Shown: positions 36,507 through 44,743 of the stretch, one piece after another
Numbering within the stretch: position 1 is the first letter of the stretch
How the letters are laid out: each line of letters opens with the position of its first letter
Source of the DNA: Streptomyces sp. NBC_01465
GTDB taxonomy: Bacteria; Actinomycetota; Actinomycetes; Streptomycetales; Streptomycetaceae
Reading direction: 5' to 3'
Assembly: GCF_036227325.1 (NCBI RefSeq)
Contig: NZ_CP109467.1
Location: forward strand, 3,782,001 to 3,846,000
Length of the DNA: 64,000 nucleotides
Notes under the pieces: generated by a model
Databases searched by the model: none
The model's input: only the letters and a program-made list of their open reading frames with translations
What the model was told of the DNA's origin: nothing
Made by a program: the position numbers and the translations under genes

Positions 36507-37709
36507 ATGCCCAGTATGACCGATGCCCAGCCGAATACGCCATCCCTTCCCGACGACACCGCCTCGTCACCACCGCTATCCGAGGGGGCGCAGATCGTGG
36601 ACGACCTGCGGGCGCAGATCAAGCGGTACGTGGCGATGCCGAGCGAGGAGGCCGTCACGGCGGTGGCCTTGTGGGTCGCGGCGACGCATCTGCAGCATGC
36701 GTGGCAGCACGCGCCGCGTCTGGCGATCGTCGCGCCGGAGAAGCGGTGCGGTAAGTCCCGCCTGCTGGACGTGGTCACCGAGACCGTGCACAACCGGCTG
36801 ATCACGGTCAACGCCACCGCGGCGGCGATCTTCCGGTCAATCGACGGGGACGACCCGCCGACGCTCCTGGTCGATGAGGCCGACACCATGTTCAGCACCA
36901 CCAAGGCCGCGGAGAAGAACGAGGAGGTGCGCGGCCTGATCAACGCCGGACACCAGCGCGGTCGCCCCACGCTCCGGGTGTCTGGGCCGGAGCACCAGGT
37001 GCAGGAGTTCCCCACCTTCGCGATGGCCGCGCTGGCTGGGATCGGCGACCTGCCGGACACGATCATGGACCGTGCGGTGGTCATCCGGATGCGCCGCCGC
37101 GCGGCGGGCGAGAAGGTGGCGTCCTTCCGCACCGGCCGGGACACCCCCGCCCTTAACGCGATTCGCGACCGCCTCCACGCCTGGCTCCAGCCGCTGTACG
37201 CGCAGGCCATGGAGATGGAGCCGCCGATGCCGGTCGAGGACCGCGCAGCCGACACGTGGGAGCCGCTGATCATCGTCGCCGACCTCGCCGGAGGCGACTG
37301 GCCGATGCTGGCCCGTACCGCGTGCCGCGCCATGACCGACTACGAGGCCGGCCAGGACGAGGAGGGCGGCCTGCGCACCCGCCTCCTGACCGGCATCCGC
37401 CGCGCCTTCACCGCCGTCGGCGACCCCGCCGTGCTGAGCACGAAGCACCTGCTGGAGTCCCTGAACGCGGACAGGGAAGCACCGTGGGCGGAGTACGGCG
37501 CCAACGGCCTGACCCCGCGTGGCCTGCAACTGCTCCTGAAGCCCTACGGCATCGGCTCGGCCAACCGCCGCTTCCCCGACGGCACCCAGGCCAAGGGCTT
37601 CGCGCGCAACCAATTCCTCGACACCTGGGCGCGCTACTGCCCCAAGCCGAAGGCTGCAGACGCGCCCACCTCAGCGGCCGACGGTCCGCTGCCCGGCACC
37701 GCAGCCTGA
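36507..37709 (+). CDS. DUF3631 ATPase-like protein
   Basis: About 400 residues. A Walker A-like APEKRCGKSRLLD lies near residue 77 and TLLVDEADTMF near residue 122 is Walker B. The RGRPTLRVSG, IGDLPDTIMDRA and RMRRR segments then match DUF3631 proteins found in actinomycete integrative elements and phages, often beside primase genes. A helicase- or primase-associated role is inferred. ATG 36507 has GAGGAG three bases upstream; ATG 36516 is equally possible. Expression probably depends on the XRE repressor. Confidence 0.8.
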   Translation: MPSMTDAQPNTPSLPDDTASSPPLSEGAQIVDDLRAQIKRYVAMPSEEAVTAVALWVAATHLQHAWQHAPRLAIVAPEKRCGKSRLLDVVTETVHNRLITVNATAAAIFRSIDGDDPPTLLVDEADTMFSTTKAAEKNEEVRGLINAGHQRGRPTLRVSGPEHQVQEFPTFAMAALAGIGDLPDTIMDRAVVIRMRRRAAGEKVASFRTGRDTPALNAIRDRLHAWLQPLYAQAMEMEPPMPVEDRAADTWEPLIIVADLAGGDWPMLARTACRAMTDYEAGQDEEGGLRTRLLTGIRRAFTAVGDPAVLSTKHLLESLNADREAPWAEYGANGLTPRGLQLLLKPYGIGSANRRFPDGTQAKGFARNQFLDTWARYCPKPKAADAPTSAADGPLPGTAA

Positions 37710-37809
37710 CTCGACGCCACTCGCATCACTCGTCCCCGCGCAGGTCAGCGCGGGGACGAGTGAACAGCCCGCAACGAGTCGTCTCGACATCACCACGCCA
37801 CTCGTACCT

Positions 37810-38991
37810 GTGCTGACCAGGCACGCGACGAGTGGTACGAGTCCCCGCACCCCACGGCGGCCACGCCCTGCCCACCTCTGCGCCGAGACCGCCACCCCAA
37901 GCCCACCTGGAGCACCCCGCTTGCTTGCACGCATCACCGCCCTGCTCGGCCGAACTGATTCGCATCAGCATCGCCCCGCTGCCGATCCTGGAAATGACCG
38001 CCGGGCAGGCGCACACGCCACCCTCGTCCTCGGCCTGATTGCCGTCGTCCTCATGGCCTTCCGGGTCTCGTGGAACGCGCTGTCCGACGTGGCCCGCGCC
38101 ATCGGCGCCGATCCCACCGCCGCCCTGCTCTACCCGATCGTGGTCGACGGACTCATGGCCCTCGCGCTCATCGCCACGCTCGTGCTGACCGGCCCCGACC
38201 GGACATTCGCGCTACGGGTACTGGCGACCTACACCATCGCCAGCCTCCTGCTGAACTACGTCCACGGGCTCATACCGACCCTGCACACCGAGTCGACCCG
38301 GCTGGGTCGACTCACCAGCTGGGAGCCTGCGAACTGGGCCCTCGTACTGCTGGCCACGTCACTCCCAGTCGGGTCGATCTACTTCGGCTCGGACCTCGTG
38401 GCAAAGGTGCTGCACCACCAGCACGAGTCGGCCGACTCGGCCCAGTCGGTCAGCCGGCAACGAGAGGAATCCGCTGGCCATCGCGCCAGTGAGCAGGCCG
38501 CACCGCCGCTGGCCGACCAAGCCGAACCGGTCCCCGAGGAGCCGTCCGAGTCGACCTCCCTGAAGGTCGACGAGGCACACATGACGGGATCGACCGGAGC
38601 CGACGAGTCGGCCCTCACTGCCCGACCGCCCCGGTCGACCACCATGGCGAAGTCGACCGAAGCCACCCCGCACGAGACGACCGGTCGGCGTCTCACCAAC
38701 ACCGAGTCGACCACCGACCGGCGACGCACCGACGCCGAAGTGCTCGCTGAAGGCCGCCGCCTGACCGCCGACTGGAACGACGACCAGTTGACCGCCAAGC
38801 GCCTGCGCAGCGAACTGCGGATCGCCCAGACGCGCGCCGGCGCCGTGCGCGACCAACTGCGGGCCGAGCGCGCCAGTCGGCCCGAGCCTGTCGCGTACGA
38901 CGGCTTCGGGGGCGAGCGTCTCGACATACCCGACGACGCCACCATCCAGCAGCAGAGTGCAGCCGCCGTAGCCCCCTCCGCCACCGCCTGA
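37810..38991 (+). CDS. DUF2637 spread-type membrane protein
   Basis: 393 residues. Four hydrophobic helices lie between residues about 70 and 205, with VSWNALSDVARAIG after the first and LYPIVVDGLMALA next. This is the DUF2637 pattern common in Streptomyces plasmids and AICEs, where such proteins are linked to intramycelial spread. A disordered Ser/Thr/Glu-rich stretch follows, then a charged helical C-terminus (ELRIAQTRAGAVRDQLRAER) that resembles an HTH. The start is uncertain between GTG 37810 and TTG 37921. Confidence 0.78.
   Translation: MLTRHATSGTSPRTPRRPRPAHLCAETATPSPPGAPRLLARITALLGRTDSHQHRPAADPGNDRRAGAHATLVLGLIAVVLMAFRVSWNALSDVARAIGADPTAALLYPIVVDGLMALALIATLVLTGPDRTFALRVLATYTIASLLLNYVHGLIPTLHTESTRLGRLTSWEPANWALVLLATSLPVGSIYFGSDLVAKVLHHQHESADSAQSVSRQREESAGHRASEQAAPPLADQAEPVPEEPSESTSLKVDEAHMTGSTGADESALTARPPRSTTMAKSTEATPHETTGRRLTNTESTTDRRRTDAEVLAEGRRLTADWNDDQLTAKRLRSELRIAQTRAGAVRDQLRAERASRPEPVAYDGFGGERLDIPDDATIQQQSAAAVAPSATA
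38289..38712 (+). repeat. Cluster of GTCGAC hexamers within the DUF2637 gene
   Basis: At least seven GTCGAC sites occur in about 420 bp, three within CGAGTCGACC. They encode repeated Glu-Ser-Thr runs in the disordered segment. The density is far above the rest of the window, so it may be either a protein repeat or an iterated DNA-binding motif. Confidence 0.45.
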
Positions 38992-39010
38992 CCCAGCGCT
39001 CGCACCGGTC

Positions 39011-39042
39011 GCCCCCTCCGTGCCGACCCGCAAGAGGGGGGC
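39011..39042. promoter_or_regulatory. Inverted repeat upstream of mobC (possible oriT component)
   Basis: GCCCCCTC at 39011-39018 faces GAGGGGGGC at 39034-39042 (one extra G) around a 15-nt spacer. It lies in the gap before the MobC and relaxase genes, the usual place for a transfer origin. No nic consensus was recognised. Confidence 0.35.
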
Positions 39043-39097
39043 ACCGTGCCCACATACAGCGAACACTCGCCCCCAGCACTCCACGGAGAAACAGCCC

Positions 39098-39748
39098 ATG
39101 CACGACCCGCACCACGAACTCACCACCACCCAGCCGGAGATGATCACCGGCCTGAACAGCGCAGCAAGGTATCCCGCTGGACCGTCCACAGGCCGGTCCT
39201 ACGGGGAAGCCTCCGCCCCGGGGGTGGCGGAGGCACTCGGGCACCAGGGGGTGCCCGAGGAGAAGCAGTCCGCCGACGCCGATCCCGCCGCGCCGTTGCC
39301 GCGTGCCGCCGACGTCGCCGCTCTGCACCGTGTCGCCCAACGTCGCAAGCCCGACCCGAGCGGCCGGCGCAAGGAGCGCGTCGATGTCCGCTACAGCGTT
39401 GAGGAGAGGGACGCCATCCTCGCCAAGGCCACGTCGCTGAACCTCAGCGGCGCCCACTACGTCGCCGCCGTCACCCTGGCCCACGTGGAAGGTGACCTCA
39501 CCGTGCCCGGCCAGCGCACTCAGCTGGACGACTACATCGACGAGCTCAACGCCCTGCGCCAACAGGTCGCCCGCATTGGCCGCAACGTCAACCAGATCGC
39601 CACGAAGCTCAACTCCGGCGGCCATCCGCACCCTGGGGACAGCGCCCTCCTCGCCCAGACCGACCGCACCCTGGACGCGGTCGGTGAGGCTGTGCGCCAC
39701 ATCGCGGCAGCCGCGAACCAGGCCGTCAGCCACAAGGCGGCCCGATGA
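39098..39748 (+). CDS. mobC: Mobilization relaxosome protein MobC
   Basis: 216 residues from ATG 39098. The N-terminal half is disordered, then RVDVRYSVEERDAILAKA resembles a ribbon-helix-helix. LRQQVARIGRNVNQIATKLN near residue 155 is the MobC signature, and a C-terminal helical region follows. MobC proteins bind near oriT and help the relaxase nick. It overlaps the relaxase gene by four bases (ATGA), so the two are translated together. Confidence 0.88.
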   Translation: MHDPHHELTTTQPEMITGLNSAARYPAGPSTGRSYGEASAPGVAEALGHQGVPEEKQSADADPAAPLPRAADVAALHRVAQRRKPDPSGRRKERVDVRYSVEERDAILAKATSLNLSGAHYVAAVTLAHVEGDLTVPGQRTQLDDYIDELNALRQQVARIGRNVNQIATKLNSGGHPHPGDSALLAQTDRTLDAVGEAVRHIAAAANQAVSHKAAR

Positions 39749-41436
39749 TCGCGAAGATCACCGGCGGCAAGGACACCGCCAACCTGATCCGCTACCTCTA
39801 CAACACGAAGAAGAAGGGCCACACCGACCCGCACCTGGTCGCCTCCTGGGATGGCTTCGCTCCCGACCCCGGCCGCGCCGATGACTTCGACGCCACCAAG
39901 CGGGCTCTCGTCGCCGACCTCGACCTGCACGTCAAGCAGGCCGAGCGGCTCGGCCGCGCGCCCGAACGCCATACGTGGCACTGCTCGGTCCGCGCTGCCA
40001 AGACCGACCGCATCCTGAGTGACGAGGAGTGGGGCGACACCGCCCGCCGCGTTGTCGCCGCCACCGGCATCGCTCCGGAAGGTGATCCGGACGGCTGTCG
40101 CTGGGTCGCCGTCCGCCACGCCGACGACCACATCCACATCGCCGCCACCACCGTCCGCGCCGACCTGCGCACGGCACGCCACTGGAACGACTACCTCACC
40201 GCCGACCGTGAACTCGCTGCCATTGAGAGGGAGTACGGCCTGTTCCAGATCGTGCGTGGGGATCGCACCGCCGCGAAGCGGCCCACCCGCGCAGAGCAGG
40301 AGAAGGCCAAGCGCGCGGGACAGACCCGCACCGCCCGCGAACGCCTGCGCACCACGGTGCGTACCGCCGTGGCTGCCGCCACCAGCACTGAGGAGTTCGT
40401 CTACCTGCTGGAGCACGCCGATGGCGTGCTCGTGGACGTCAAGCACTTCCCGTCCGGGGATGTACGCGGCTACACGGTCGCCCTCGAAGGTGACGTCAAC
40501 GGCACACAGGAACCGATCTGGTACTCCGGCTCCGAACTCTCCCCGGACCTGTCCTTTCCCAAGATCCGAAAGCGCCTCGACGCCACCGAGCCGAAGCAAG
40601 GCCCACGCAAGACCAACCCATGGCACCAAGCCACCGCCGTAACGGAACGCATCCCCAACCGCCTTGAGCGCGGCGAGGATGCAGCGGCTCAGGCCCACCT
40701 GGCCGCCCTCGGTGAAGCCCTTGACGCCCTGCCCCTTCGCGCACCCCAGGCGATTCGGCCCCAACTCATGCAGGCAGCTGAGGTGTTCGAGCGCGCCACT
40801 CGCTCCCGCATCCAGGCCGAGCACCAGCACGCCCGCGCCCTACGCGGCGCCGTGCGAGCCATGGTCCGCGAGCCCGCCCCCAAGGACGGCGCCCTCCTGG
40901 CGATGTTCCTCGACGCCGCGATCCTCGCCGTCATCGCCGCCGCCCGCTGGCACCAGCTCCGCCATCACGACCAACAGGTGGCCGCAGCCCACCAGACCCT
41001 GGTCCATCTGCAGGCTGCCTACGAGCAGACAGCCACCGCACCGCTGACCGCGCTCGCCCAGCGCCGCCCACCCACGCAGGTAGTGGAGCGGCACATCCTC
41101 CTCATCCGGCAGACAGTGCCCGATCACGCGGAACAGGTACTGGAGGATCTGGCCTTCGACGCACTCACAGCCGTGCTCGCGGACGCCGAGAAGGCCGGCC
41201 ATGACCCGAAGCAGCTCCTGCAGCAGGCCGCCGACCAGCGTGCGCTGGACGATGCCCGCCGCCCCGCGCGAGTCCTGACCTGGCGCGTCGAACGCCTCAG
41301 CACGAGGTCGGCGCCCAGCACCCGCGCTCGTGCGGCACAAGCACAGAGTGCGGCACGCCGTCCGAGCATGACGGTGTCGTCGCCACTGGCTACTCCGGCG
41401 CCACCGCCACCGCCGTCGCAGGCGCGGCGACGCTGA
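39745..41436 (+). CDS. Relaxase (mobilization nuclease)
   Basis: A 563-residue protein that should nick oriT and lead single-stranded DNA into a recipient. The N-terminal IRYLYNTKKKG offers the catalytic Tyr. The HADDHIHI segment near residue 130 is the metal-binding histidine motif of MobA/MobL-type relaxases. Its C-terminal half is helical with a possible hydrophobic segment (residues about 385-400) and a Pro/Arg-rich tail. It forms a unit with mobC. A relaxase is unusual for a Streptomyces AICE, where TraB normally acts alone. Confidence 0.88.
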   Translation: MIAKITGGKDTANLIRYLYNTKKKGHTDPHLVASWDGFAPDPGRADDFDATKRALVADLDLHVKQAERLGRAPERHTWHCSVRAAKTDRILSDEEWGDTARRVVAATGIAPEGDPDGCRWVAVRHADDHIHIAATTVRADLRTARHWNDYLTADRELAAIEREYGLFQIVRGDRTAAKRPTRAEQEKAKRAGQTRTARERLRTTVRTAVAAATSTEEFVYLLEHADGVLVDVKHFPSGDVRGYTVALEGDVNGTQEPIWYSGSELSPDLSFPKIRKRLDATEPKQGPRKTNPWHQATAVTERIPNRLERGEDAAAQAHLAALGEALDALPLRAPQAIRPQLMQAAEVFERATRSRIQAEHQHARALRGAVRAMVREPAPKDGALLAMFLDAAILAVIAAARWHQLRHHDQQVAAAHQTLVHLQAAYEQTATAPLTALAQRRPPTQVVERHILLIRQTVPDHAEQVLEDLAFDALTAVLADAEKAGHDPKQLLQQAADQRALDDARRPARVLTWRVERLSTRSAPSTRARAAQAQSAARRPSMTVSSPLATPAPPPPPSQARRR

Positions 41437-41469
41437 CACTCCCTCCGTGCGCTGTACTTGAATTCGTCG

Positions 41470-42048
41470 CTATGCGGCTTCGACTCCAGGTGCGGCGCCG
41501 GGTGCGCTTGTCCCGACTCGGGACAACCGCTCTGCCCACACGGTGGCTTGGGCCAGGTGCTCGGCCTGCAGCCCGACATGCGGGTCGGGCTGGATGAGAA
41601 GGGTCGCCATGCCACGGGCGGTGCGTTCGGCGGCCCATGTGTGGTCGAGGCCGGTGAAGTCGTCGTCGATCCAGATCGCGGGTGCATCGCCCAGCCACGT
41701 GTCGACGTAATCCCGCTTCCACAGGTAACCGTTCGGGTGGCTGGTGGTGATCTGCGGGCGCGGGAGGTCGACGTACGGCAGCGGCGGCAGGCCCAGAAGC
41801 GGGCCGATCAGAGTGGTGGCGTCCCGGCGCCAGCTGGTGCACCAGATCGGGCTGACCGTTCCGTTTCGGAACACGTCCATGAGCAGGCGCCCGTGGTCGG
41901 GGTTGAGCCAGATGGCAACGGGGTCGTCAGCGCTGCGGCCATCGGGTACGACATCGTGCCCTACGTGAGTGGCCGGAGTGGTTCCGTCGTCGTCCGGGAA
42001 CGGTATGAGGACACCGTCTATGTCGAGGAGCAGGTAGGGCTGGCGCAT
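41470..42048 (-). CDS. HAD-like phosphatase (Swiss-army-knife RNA-repair type)
   Basis: A 192-residue protein with DIDGVLIPF at residues 9-17 (motif I), WCTSWRRDA near residue 69 (motif II), a Lys in LWKRDYVD, and WIDDDF near residue 127. This spacing matches the small HAD domain found with RNA-repair enzymes and in many Streptomyces proteins of unknown role. It is likely a phosphatase, with a nucleic acid or nucleotide end as one possibility. It is the last gene of a four-gene minus-strand run. Confidence 0.7.
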   Translation of the reverse strand: MRQPYLLLDIDGVLIPFPDDDGTTPATHVGHDVVPDGRSADDPVAIWLNPDHGRLLMDVFRNGTVSPIWCTSWRRDATTLIGPLLGLPPLPYVDLPRPQITTSHPNGYLWKRDYVDTWLGDAPAIWIDDDFTGLDHTWAAERTARGMATLLIQPDPHVGLQAEHLAQATVWAERLSRVGTSAPGAAPGVEAA

Positions 42049-42076
42049 CGGTTCCTCCAGGGGAGCTGGAGCGGGG

Positions 42077-42769
42077 TCAGAGCTTGCGGGCGGTGATCAG
42101 CAAGGTGGTGGGCCAGCGGCCGTGGCGAGCGTCGTGGAACTCCTGAGCTGAGGTGAGCCAGAAGCCCGCGCGGGAGAGGTGTGTCTCCCAACGGCCGGCG
42201 TCGAAGTCCCATCGAGCGACAGGGAGTCGGGTGCGGTCCGGGAGCATCACGTGATCACGACGTGGCCGATCGTCCGCTGAGGGACGGCGGCCTCCACGCT
42301 CGGGGTGGGGCACCGTGAAGGCCAGGATCCGGCCGGGCTTCACGTGCTGGGCTATCGCCGGGAGCAGGAGTTCGGGTGCGACCAGGCCGACAGCGCCGAA
42401 GACCGAGTAGATGGCGTCGAACCGCTCGTCACTGGCTTGCAGGTAGTGCAGAGCGTGGCCGGCAACGAAGGTGAGGTTGCTGAGACGTCCATAGTGGGAG
42501 CGAGCTCGGCGGACTTGAAGGCCCACGAGGTCGAGGCCGGTGACGTGCGCTCCGTGCCGGGTGGCGAGGTGGGCGGCGTTGTGGCCGGGGCCGCAGCCGA
42601 GTTCGAGCAGCCGCTTCCCGGCCAGGTCGGGGCCGAGTATCTCGGCGCCGGGGCCGCTGCCGGGCCTGGTGGTCCATTCCATCCTGGCCGGTACGGGAAG
42701 TGGTTCGGCGGGGCGAGCGGTGCGCTGGAGTGCGTGCGCGTGCCAGGGGGATGCCTGAGCGAGCGACAT
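42077..42769 (-). CDS. Class I SAM-dependent methyltransferase
   Basis: A 230-residue protein with motif I LLELGCGPGHNAAHLA near residue 54, the acidic loop VTGLDLVG near residue 76 and FDAIYSVFGAVG near residue 117. The fold and size suggest a small-molecule methyltransferase; no target-recognition domain for DNA or RNA is present. The methyltransferase stop and the HAD start are separated by 28 bp, and its own start adjoins the APH-like gene's stop, so co-transcription is likely. Confidence 0.82.
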   Translation of the reverse strand: MSLAQASPWHAHALQRTARPAEPLPVPARMEWTTRPGSGPGAEILGPDLAGKRLLELGCGPGHNAAHLATRHGAHVTGLDLVGLQVRRARSHYGRLSNLTFVAGHALHYLQASDERFDAIYSVFGAVGLVAPELLLPAIAQHVKPGRILAFTVPHPERGGRRPSADDRPRRDHVMLPDRTRLPVARWDFDAGRWETHLSRAGFWLTSAQEFHDARHGRWPTTLLITARKL

Positions 42770-43681
42770 CTAGACCTCCAGGAGCCGGAGGGCATCGGTG
42801 AGATGGCGGCGTACGACCTTGATGTACGCGGGGTCGGTGGCCGGGTCGTTGATCCAGCGGATGGCCTGCTCCATGAACCACTCCACCGCCCACACCCGGT
42901 GCCAGCCCAGCGCCCATTTCTCAGCGGGGAGACCACCGCGCTCGGCAAGGGCGTCGGGAGTGCCGCCTTCGGCGACATACGTCTCCAGGAAGACACGCAG
43001 ACGTGTGGGGTCGGGCTCCTCGAGGGTGCCGTGCCAGCCGGCGAGGTCGAGCAGGCCAGGGCCGGTGAAGGCGCGGGCGAAATCCAGGAGCCGCCAGCCG
43101 CGTTGGCCGATGTGGAGGCTGGTTGGGTGGAACTCGGAGTGCACCCAGCCGAACGGCTCCGTCATCGCTCCCGCCGAGCGAGCCTCGGCGGCCTGAACCA
43201 GCCGGTCGAGCGCACCCTCGACGTCGTCCGCATCCTGCCACCGCTCGGCCTTTCGGAGCTGGTCGAGGTGGTCCAGTGCGCGGCTGGGCAGGGATCGCAG
43301 GGCTTGCTGGTCGAAGAGGGGCAGGGCCGGCGCGCTACGTGTGCGGTGCAGGACCACGGCTGCGGCGGCGCCGTCGAGGTCGTCGGCGTCACGGATGGGG
43401 GTGCCGAGGTCCTCCAGCAGCATCCCCAGCCAGCCGTCCAGTGTCGCGGAAGCGTGGACCTTCGGGACCGGAACACCGAGGGTATGAGCGAGGCGGAGGG
43501 CTTGGTCCTCACTGTCGAAGGGCTTCTTGGCGTACTTGAAGATGGCGGTGGAGCCGTCGGAGAGTGTCAATCGTTCGACGCCGGACATGGACCAGACGCG
43601 CACCTCGTCGCGCGCTACGGCGGACTTGCCAGTGGCGGTCAGCACGTTGTCCAACAGTTCGGCGTTGAGGTTCGCGTCCAT
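42770..43681 (-). CDS. Aminoglycoside-phosphotransferase-like protein with altered catalytic loop
   Basis: A 303-residue protein of the APH/choline kinase fold. The catalytic loop that is HGDxxxxN in active enzymes reads HSEFHPTSL at residues 181-189, so Asp is Glu and Asn is Ser. LLDFARAF keeps the metal-binding Asp of the following motif. N-terminal TAIFKYAKK includes a plausible ATP-binding Lys. It could be a weak kinase, a binding protein, or a kinase with changed chemistry. It is directly followed by the methyltransferase gene. Confidence 0.7.
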   Translation of the reverse strand: MDANLNAELLDNVLTATGKSAVARDEVRVWSMSGVERLTLSDGSTAIFKYAKKPFDSEDQALRLAHTLGVPVPKVHASATLDGWLGMLLEDLGTPIRDADDLDGAAAAVVLHRTRSAPALPLFDQQALRSLPSRALDHLDQLRKAERWQDADDVEGALDRLVQAAEARSAGAMTEPFGWVHSEFHPTSLHIGQRGWRLLDFARAFTGPGLLDLAGWHGTLEEPDPTRLRVFLETYVAEGGTPDALAERGGLPAEKWALGWHRVWAVEWFMEQAIRWINDPATDPAYIKVVRRHLTDALRLLEV

Positions 43682-43753
43682 CAGGGACTCCTGTGGTTGA
43701 AGGCGTCCGGGGCGGGCGAGAGTGCCGGCCCGCCCCGGAGCCGGGCGTACGGG

Positions 43754-44512
43754 CTATGCGGCGGGTGCTACCCGGTGGGCGTAGACCTGCTCGATCCAAC
43801 CGGCCTTGAACTCGGCAAGGTCGTCACGGAAGTTGGCCATCGACGCACCGTAGGGCGCGACGACTCCACCGGACTGATCCGGCACGGACTGGCAGCCGTG
43901 CACGAGCCGCCCGCCGAGCGCGGCGTGGGCCTTGATGGACTCGATGCGGCGGTGCTCGTTGAACCAGCCGCCGTGGTAGACCTCGTCCAGCAGGCCACCC
44001 ATCTCCACGTCCAGATCGAAGACGACGGAGGTCGCTGCGGGGAAGAACCAGCACGGGCCGACGTTGGAGATGTGCCCGTCCAGCTCGACCTTGTTCAGCG
44101 CCATCAGCGTGGCCGCCTCACGCAGCATCCGCAGATGCTCGGCGGTGATCTGTGGCAGGCCGAGCGAGGCGAGGTGCTCCTCCCGGAACAGATACGCGTA
44201 CACCTCGTACGCGATGGACAGCACACGGGCCGCGTCGGAGGTGGACTCGCTGTGCTGCTTGATGAAGTCGAGCGCGAGCTGCTCGACGGCGCTCTCGGTC
44301 GTCTCCTCCACCTCCAGGAGCTGGGACTTGACCAGCTCCCAGTCGGCGACGAGCCAGCTGTTGGACTCGAAGCGGAAGAAGTACTCGGCCGGGTCGATGG
44401 TGATGCGCCGGCCCTCGACCTGGATGCCGGGCAGGCGACTCCAGCGCTCGTCGAAAGCCTCGGGGAGTTCGACCGTGATGGCCGTGCGGGTTGCGATGTC
44501 GATGGTGGTCAC
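43754..44512 (-). CDS. Unknown conserved-type protein, first gene of minus-strand cluster
   Basis: 252 residues from GTG 44512 with GGAGA upstream. The upstream frame to 44677 is proline-rich and unlikely to be translated. I do not recognise a domain. The protein is soluble, acidic and helical, with PAEYFFRFESNSW near residue 45, VGPCWFFPAATSVVFDLD near residue 160 and YHGGWFNEHRRIE near residue 190. It is divergent from the XRE-TPR regulator and separated from the APH-like gene by 72 bp. It is the least understood protein of this island. Confidence 0.62.
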   Translation of the reverse strand: MTTIDIATRTAITVELPEAFDERWSRLPGIQVEGRRITIDPAEYFFRFESNSWLVADWELVKSQLLEVEETTESAVEQLALDFIKQHSESTSDAARVLSIAYEVYAYLFREEHLASLGLPQITAEHLRMLREAATLMALNKVELDGHISNVGPCWFFPAATSVVFDLDVEMGGLLDEVYHGGWFNEHRRIESIKAHAALGGRLVHGCQSVPDQSGGVVAPYGASMANFRDDLAEFKAGWIEQVYAHRVAPAA

Positions 44513-44743
44513 CGGGGTCTCCGTCTCTGTTCGGCCGGGCTCGGGCACAGGAATGACCGAACCCGAAGCGGGCGTACGGAACTTGGGAGCCGCCCGGCCA
44601 AGTGGGGAGCCTGGATTCACGGTCGGACCTGGAACCGTTCCGGGCGGCTGATGATTAGTGAACCTGCCATCACGCACAGTGGGTACGGTGAAGGGCAGTT
44701 GAAGTGGTATACGCGGTTTACAGCCCTAGACACGGAGGCGATC

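Noticed and set aside
44584..44613. Further TGGGAGCC-like strings in the XRE-TPR intergenic region
   Set aside because: The two copies are irregularly spaced (TGGGAGCC and TGGGGAGCC) and far from the ends, so they do not fit the paired arm-site pattern.
42305..44743. Very long plus-strand open frame upstream of the XRE-TPR gene
   Set aside because: It is antisense to four genes with clear motifs and good codon bias. Only the part from 44744 has regulator homology.
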